DNA of 64,000 nt from Solwaraspora sp. WMMD406 (GTDB lineage Bacteria > Actinomycetota > Actinomycetes > Mycobacteriales > Micromonosporaceae): positions 3,472,001-3,536,000 of the forward strand of contig NZ_JARUBF010000001.1 in assembly GCF_029626025.1 (NCBI RefSeq), given 5' to 3'. Below the pieces are notes generated by a model, which saw only the letters and a program-made list of their open reading frames with translations, had not been told where the DNA came from and searched no databases. Shown here one piece after another: positions 57,853 through 64,000 of this stretch (position 1 is the stretch's first letter; every line of letters starts with the position of its first letter). Position numbers and translations under genes: made by a program.

Positions 57853-58098
57853 CTACTGCAGGTAGCTTTCCACCTCGCCGGTCGGGCGGGGCGCGACGTA
57901 GTCCGGGTCGGTGCCGGCCTGCCGCGCGGCCCGGCGTCGACGCAGCAGATCCCAGCACTGGTCCAGGGCTTCCTCGACGGCGCGGAGCCGGTCGTGTTTC
58001 TGGTCGGCCGACAACTCGCCGGCGGTGAACCGGGTGCGCAGCTCGTGCTCCTCGTCGACCAGCTCGTGGATCCGGGCCAGTACCGTCCTGTCGTCCAT
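57853..58098 (-). CDS. DUF2630 family protein
   Basis: An 81-residue helical protein: ILARIHELVDEEHELR-like start (MDDRTVLARIHELVDEEHEL), RAVEEALDQCWDLLRRRRAA and a C-terminal VESYLQ. The family is widespread in actinobacteria without known function. No Shine-Dalgarno precedes the ATG. Confidence 0.88.
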   Translation of the reverse strand: MDDRTVLARIHELVDEEHELRTRFTAGELSADQKHDRLRAVEEALDQCWDLLRRRRAARQAGTDPDYVAPRPTGEVESYLQ

Positions 58099-58117
58099 GC
58101 CAAGAGCTTGGCACACG

Positions 58118-58160
58118 ACGGCGGCGGGCGGTGACCGGACCGGTCACCGCCCGCCGCCGT
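58118..58160. terminator. 21-bp perfect inverted repeat after acnA
   Basis: Arms 58118-58138 and 58140-58160 are exactly complementary around a single central A. It lies 24 bases past the acnA stop and would form a very stable GC-rich hairpin, the probable terminator of acnA; there is no T-run. Confidence 0.85.
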
Positions 58161-58183
58161 CTCACCTCGGCCGGGAGCTGGTC

Positions 58184-60979
<2,796 letters not shown>

Positions 60980-61094
60980 GTCGGACTCCTTACCGCTGTG
61001 TCGCTGGTCGTCCTGGCAGTCTTTCGTACGGATCGCCGCGCTGTCCGGGTGAGGTGACGCTTACCCCGGGAGCGGCCTCGGCTCCGTATCGAAA

Positions 61095-61130
61095 CCGTAC
61101 GTTATCAAAACCGTACGTCCGTCTTGCTAT
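61095..61130. promoter_or_regulatory. candidate AcnR operator(s) upstream of acnA
   Basis: CCGTACGT occurs twice, at 61095-61102 and 61111-61118, 16 bases apart, each preceded by AAA. The second copy extends as CCGTACGTCCGTCTTGCTAT and matches the acnR promoter site in 17 of 20 bases. The sites lie between acnA and the divergent SnoaL-like gene. Confidence 0.7.
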
Positions 61131-61256
61131 TGCTGCAACCCCGGTGCCGGGTGCTGGGACACCGGCCGCCCGCCCGCCGCTGTCTGCTCCGGAGCCCGCC
61201 GCCCGTTCCGGACGGGACGGGTTTGCCGTCGAGACCGCCCGGGCACCTGGGGTGGC

Positions 61257-61646
61257 GTGGACACCTCGACCCGACTCGACGCGTTGACCGACTTCTTCGA
61301 CCGGTACGGCGCGGCGGTGACCGCTGGCGACCTGCCGGCCATCGCCGGCTGCTTCGCGTCGCCGGCGATGGTGGTCGCGGACGGGTACAGCTTCTCGTTC
61401 TCCTCGCCGGCGGCGGTGGCACTGTCGTTCGTCGGTGCCGCACCCGACTACCAGCGACAGCGGATCGTCGCCGCGCACGCCCGCTTCGCGGAGGTCCGGC
61501 CGGTCAGCGTCGGCCTCGTCGCGGTAGGGGTCGAGTGGGAGTATCTGGATGCCGCCGGTCGATCGGTGCCGGGGCGGCATTTCCACTATCTGTTGCGTCT
61601 CGGTCGCGATGGGGTGCGTATCTGTACTGTTACCCCACTCGACTAA
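61257..61646 (+). CDS. SnoaL/NTF2-like protein
   Basis: A 129-residue protein with the NTF2 cone-fold pattern: LDALTDFFDRYGAAVTAGDL, then a FASPAMVVADGYSF strand and GRHFHYLLRLGRDGVRICTV at the end. Small proteins of this type bind or transform hydrophobic ligands; no catalytic assignment is possible. Its TAA stop (61644-61646) is also the left copy of the target duplication of the adjacent insertion sequence, and the IS begins at the next base. The coding region is unbroken. Confidence 0.78.
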   Translation: MDTSTRLDALTDFFDRYGAAVTAGDLPAIAGCFASPAMVVADGYSFSFSSPAAVALSFVGAAPDYQRQRIVAAHARFAEVRPVSVGLVAVGVEWEYLDAAGRSVPGRHFHYLLRLGRDGVRICTVTPLD

Positions 61647-61698
61647 GACCGTGTGTCGTTTGGGGTTGTTGAAGTTCAAGGTCATTCGTTGACGTGGT

Positions 61699-62052
61699 GT
61701 GGATGACGTGGAGAAGTACTGCCCCGACGCGTTGTGGCACCTCGCGCGGCCGTTGCTGCCGCCGCACCCGGAAAGGCACCAGGGCGGCGGCCGGCGGCGG
61801 ACCGATGACCGGGCGATGCTCGCGGCGATCCTGTACGTACTGGAGTCCGGCTGCTCGTGGCGCAAGCTGCCCGCCTCGTTCCCGGTCCACTGGCGCACCG
61901 CGCACCGCCGGTTCGCCGAATGGGTCGAGGCCGGGGTGATGACCGCCCTGCACCGGGCGACGCTCGATGTCCTCGGCGCGGCCGGGCGGATCGACTGGTC
62001 GAGGGTGAGTGTCGACAGCATGCACGTACGCGCGGTGAAAAGGGGGACCTGA
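61699..62052 (+). CDS. IS5-family transposase, OrfA
   Basis: The N-terminal 117 residues of the transposase: a helix-turn-helix domain typical of IS5 members (LARPLLPPHPERHQGGGRRR; ILYVLESGCSWRKLPASFP; HRRFAEWVEAGVM) and the first DDE aspartate in VSVDSMHVRA. The frame stops at 62050-62052, just after a purine run A4G5 (62038-62046). The remaining catalytic domain continues in the -1 frame, so the full enzyme probably arises by programmed frameshifting. Confidence 0.9.
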   Translation: MDDVEKYCPDALWHLARPLLPPHPERHQGGGRRRTDDRAMLAAILYVLESGCSWRKLPASFPVHWRTAHRRFAEWVEAGVMTALHRATLDVLGAAGRIDWSRVSVDSMHVRAVKRGT

Positions 62053-62531
62053 CCGGGCCCAGCCCGGTGGACCGGGGCAAGCCCGGCTCCAAGATCCACG
62101 CCATGAGCGACCGGGGCGGGTTGCCGCTGCACGTGGGCGTCTCCGCCGCGAACCTCAACGACCACCGGATGCTCGAGGACATGGTCGACGGCGTCACACC
62201 AGTGCGTCAACCGGTCGGCCGGCCGCGTCGACGACCGGCCAAACTCCACGGCGACAAGGGCTACGACTACCCCGAATGCCGCGACCTGCTGCGCGCACGC
62301 GGCATCGTCGCACGGATCGCGCGCAAGGGCGTCGAGTCGTCGAAGCGGCTGGGCCGGCACCGCTACGTCATCGAACGCTGCCTCGAGTGGATGACCCGGT
62401 TCCGACGGCTGGTCCGCCGCTACGACCGCAAGGCTTCCCACTACCTCGGATTCCTCCACCTGGCATGCGCTCTGATCTGCTACCGCCGCGCCGACCGACT
62501 CAACCTGTTGACCAGCAACAACCCCTACTGA
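62040..62531 (+). CDS. IS5-family transposase, OrfB (-1 frame)
   Basis: The catalytic C-terminal part: KPGSKIHAMSDRGGLPLHVG, the second DDE aspartate in HGDKGYDYPECRDLL and the Glu in YVIERCLEWMTRFRRL, ending HLACALICYRR. There is no independent start with a ribosome binding site near 62040; the frame itself is open from 61857. It is expected to be made as a fusion with OrfA by -1 slippage on A4G5. Confidence 0.88.
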   Translation, partial: KGDLTGPSPVDRGKPGSKIHAMSDRGGLPLHVGVSAANLNDHRMLEDMVDGVTPVRQPVGRPRRRPAKLHGDKGYDYPECRDLLRARGIVARIARKGVESSKRLGRHRYVIERCLEWMTRFRRLVRRYDRKASHYLGFLHLACALICYRRADRLNLLTSNNPY

Positions 62532-62624
62532 CACACGGTCTAAGCGAGGGTCAACTAACCCTTTTGCGCAGCGGGTCTGAATCGCTACTCTCTCGCGGGA
62601 CGTCGTTGCGCTAAGGGGGCCATC

Positions 62625-63383
62625 GTGGACGGCAGACACGTCGCGCGTACCGTGTGGACCCCCGCCAACGTGATTGCTATGGCACCGTGGGTAGTCGTCC
62701 TGAGTGGACTCGGGGTGATGGTGCTCATCTTCCTCGTGGCGGCGGGCTGCGTACCGATGCAGTCGCGGGCCACCGGTGAAGTACCGCCGCCGGATCTCGT
62801 CACCCCCGCGCCCGAGCCCCGGCCGGCCGCGTCACCGCCGATCAACACCGGTGGGCAGCTCGTCGCCGTCGCGCCGCCGCCGTCCGGCCAGGCGATCCTG
62901 GCACCCGCGCCGCCGTCACCGTCGTTGACGCCGTCGGCGCCGGTGATGCCGCCGCCGGCGGCCAGCACGCCACCGGCTGCCTCCGCGCCGGCGCCACCGC
63001 CGGCCACCACGGCCGCGCCGCCTCCGCCGCCACCACCGGTCGAACCGAAACCGAATCATGATCTGGTCGGCCGGTACCGGGTGCTCGACCAGTATGGCGA
63101 CGCCTTCATCGCCGAAGTGCTGGTGGTCAACACGTCGAGTCGAGATCAGGACTGGACGGTGACGTTGCGGTTTCCCCGAAACGTCGGCCGGCTCTACGCC
63201 GCGTGGGTCGAGGGGGCACCGCAGGCGTCGATGACTCGATCGGGATCCGACTATGTGTTCCGCGGCGGTGTTCCGGTCGGCGGACGTTCCTCGGTCCCAC
63301 TGCGATTCCACTTCGAGCGGCACGGTTCCGGAGCGAGACCAGACCGCTGCGCGGTGAACGGCGCCGGCTGCCTGATTCGCTGA
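62625..63383 (+). CDS. membrane-anchored protein with CBM2-like domain
   Basis: A 252-residue protein: an N-terminal membrane helix (VVVLSGLGVMVLIFLVAAGC, about 23-42), a Pro/Ala/Thr-rich linker of about 90 residues and a C-terminal domain of about 100 residues with the CBM2 pattern (GRYRVLDQYGDAFIAEVLVV; DWTVTLRFPRNVGRLYAAW; YVFRGGVPVGG). The domain has Cys near its C-terminus (CAVNGAGC). It may display a carbohydrate- or chitin-binding domain on the surface; no enzyme domain is attached. GTG 62625 has AAGGGGG about 8 bases upstream. Confidence 0.75.
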   Translation: MDGRHVARTVWTPANVIAMAPWVVVLSGLGVMVLIFLVAAGCVPMQSRATGEVPPPDLVTPAPEPRPAASPPINTGGQLVAVAPPPSGQAILAPAPPSPSLTPSAPVMPPPAASTPPAASAPAPPPATTAAPPPPPPPVEPKPNHDLVGRYRVLDQYGDAFIAEVLVVNTSSRDQDWTVTLRFPRNVGRLYAAWVEGAPQASMTRSGSDYVFRGGVPVGGRSSVPLRFHFERHGSGARPDRCAVNGAGCLIR

Positions 63384-63505
63384 TCCGTCGGCCTCTCGAC
63401 CTCTCGACCCATCCGAACGTCGCCCCCCTGGGGTGGGTGCCGGGTGCCCGGTTCGGGGCACCGATTTGCTCGGATCCTGCAATATCCCTGCCGGTTTCGA
63501 TCAGC

Positions 63506-63537
63506 TTTGCAAGGCGTTGCAGAATCTTGCAGCAAGG
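63506..63537. promoter_or_regulatory. MalR-like operator region before the amylase gene
   Basis: TTGCA occurs three times at exact 10-base steps (63507, 63517, 63527), and the last is part of the inverted repeat CTTGC-A-GCAAG (63526-63536). Such TTGCA/CTTGCA clusters precede alpha-amylase and maltose genes of Streptomyces controlled by the LacI-family regulator MalR. Confidence 0.6.
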
Positions 63538-63573
63538 GCTAGCGTGCGGTCATCCTCCACAGGAAGGCCGTCG

Positions 63574-64000
63574 ATGGAAGCCGCACCCTCCCGTCCGCGT
63601 ACCCCCCGCCTGTCCCTGTTCGCCCTCGCCGCCGTGCTGGTCGCGACGCTCGTCGCCGTTCCCGCCGCCGCCCGTCAGACGGCACCGGCAACCGGACTCA
63701 GCCCCACCGGTGCGCCGCAGTGGGCCGGCGAACCGTCGGCGGCGACCCTGGCCGCAGCCGCCGCTGGCGCCGGTGCCGACGACCGGGCCCGCAACGAGCA
63801 GTTCTACTTCCTGCTGCCCGACCGGTTCGCCAACGGCAACCGGCGCAACGACCGGGGCGGGCTGCGCGGCGACCGGCTCACCACCGGCTACGACCCGACC
63901 GACAAGGGGTTCTACCAGGGTGGCGATCTCAAAGGCGTGATCGACAACCTGGACTACATCGACGGACTCGGTACCACCGCGATCTGGCTCGCCCCGGTCT
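63574..64000 (+). CDS. secreted alpha-amylase family glycosidase (5' part)
   Basis: The first 142 residues of a GH13 enzyme cut by the window end. A Sec signal (RLSLFALAAVLVATLVAVPA then AAA) is followed by a short linker and the start of the catalytic barrel: NEQFYFLLPDRFANGN with the calcium-site Asp/Asn, GYDPTDKGFYQGGDLKGVID and YIDGLGTTAIWLAPV. It should hydrolyse starch-type alpha-glucans outside the cell. AGGAAGG precedes the ATG by about 7 bases. Expression probably depends on the TTGCA repeats upstream. Confidence 0.93.
   Translation, partial: MEAAPSRPRTPRLSLFALAAVLVATLVAVPAAARQTAPATGLSPTGAPQWAGEPSAATLAAAAAGAGADDRARNEQFYFLLPDRFANGNRRNDRGGLRGDRLTTGYDPTDKGFYQGGDLKGVIDNLDYIDGLGTTAIWLAPV

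Larger units (their letters stand above)
61647..62540 (+). mobile_element. IS5-family insertion sequence, 894 bp
   Basis: The element has 25-bp terminal inverted repeats with three mismatches; the outer 11 bases (GACCGTGTGTC) and the inner block GGGGTTGTTG are exact. It is flanked by the 3-bp duplication TAA (61644-61646 and 62541-62543), fitting the TNA target of the IS1031-type group. Two overlapping transposase frames fill it, and the second stop codon lies inside the right repeat. It looks complete and recent. Confidence 0.92.

Noticed and set aside
61699-62531. Transposase as a frameshifted pseudogene
   Set aside because: Ends, target duplication and catalytic residues are intact, and the frame change falls at a purine run as in frameshifting IS5-type elements.

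Overview
This window is high-GC actinobacterial chromosome. Frequent GTG starts, four-base stop/start overlaps, WhiA, RbpA, an OpcA-dependent glucose-6-phosphate dehydrogenase and a WhiJ-type XRE/DUF397 pair point to the family Micromonosporaceae; the genus is inference. No rRNA, tRNA or CRISPR array was seen.

Layout. 1-12.4 kb is a conserved + strand core: the 3' part of uvrA, a Rieske lipoprotein, uvrC, rapZ, yvcK, whiA, the glycolytic run gap-pgk-tpiA, secG, a strong terminator and rbpA. 12.4-23.5 kb is a patchwork of accessory genes: a sulfotransferase, an XRE/DUF397 pair, a three-gene ABC transporter, two unrelated aminoglycoside-phosphotransferase-type kinases, a HicA/HicB-type pair, an Mth938-type protein, a secreted GH64 glucanase with its own control region, and a TOPRIM protein. 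23.5-33.2 kb is the pentose-phosphate/glycolysis operon read leftward (tkt, tal, pgi, zwf, opcA, pgl), with ctaB divergent from it. 33.4-37.9 kb holds small unknown proteins, a DcsG-like ATP-grasp ligase whose start lies inside a 52-bp palindrome, an APC permease and ctaA. 38-44.9 kb is a complete SUF iron-sulfur operon (sufR-B-D-Rieske-C-S-U-T). 45-52.7 kb contains an MgtE-N-like protein, a zinc peptidase, an ABC-F ATPase with a leader/attenuator-like upstream region, a small HTH protein, an enoyl-CoA hydratase and an ABC exporter.

52.8-61 kb is a leftward block. A TIGR04222 membrane protein with a Gly/Cys-only C-terminal tail is translationally coupled to a DUF692 (MNIO) enzyme and to an SCO6045-like partner. 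This looks like an uncharacterised post-translational modification system and is the main candidate for something new here. An SDR-like protein and mug follow. Next come an AcnR-type TetR repressor, a HAD phosphatase, DUF2630 and acnA. The repressor and acnA share a near-identical 20-bp promoter motif. The right end has a SnoaL-like gene, an intact IS5-family element inserted exactly at that gene's stop codon, a membrane-anchored CBM2-like protein, and the start of a secreted alpha-amylase preceded by three phased TTGCA repeats.

Together the genes cover nucleotide excision repair, central carbon flux with control factors (RapZ/YvcK/WhiA/RbpA/AcnR), heme A and Fe-S cluster supply for respiration, and extracellular polysaccharide use. 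Start sites, promoters and operators were judged by eye; no database or folding program was run.
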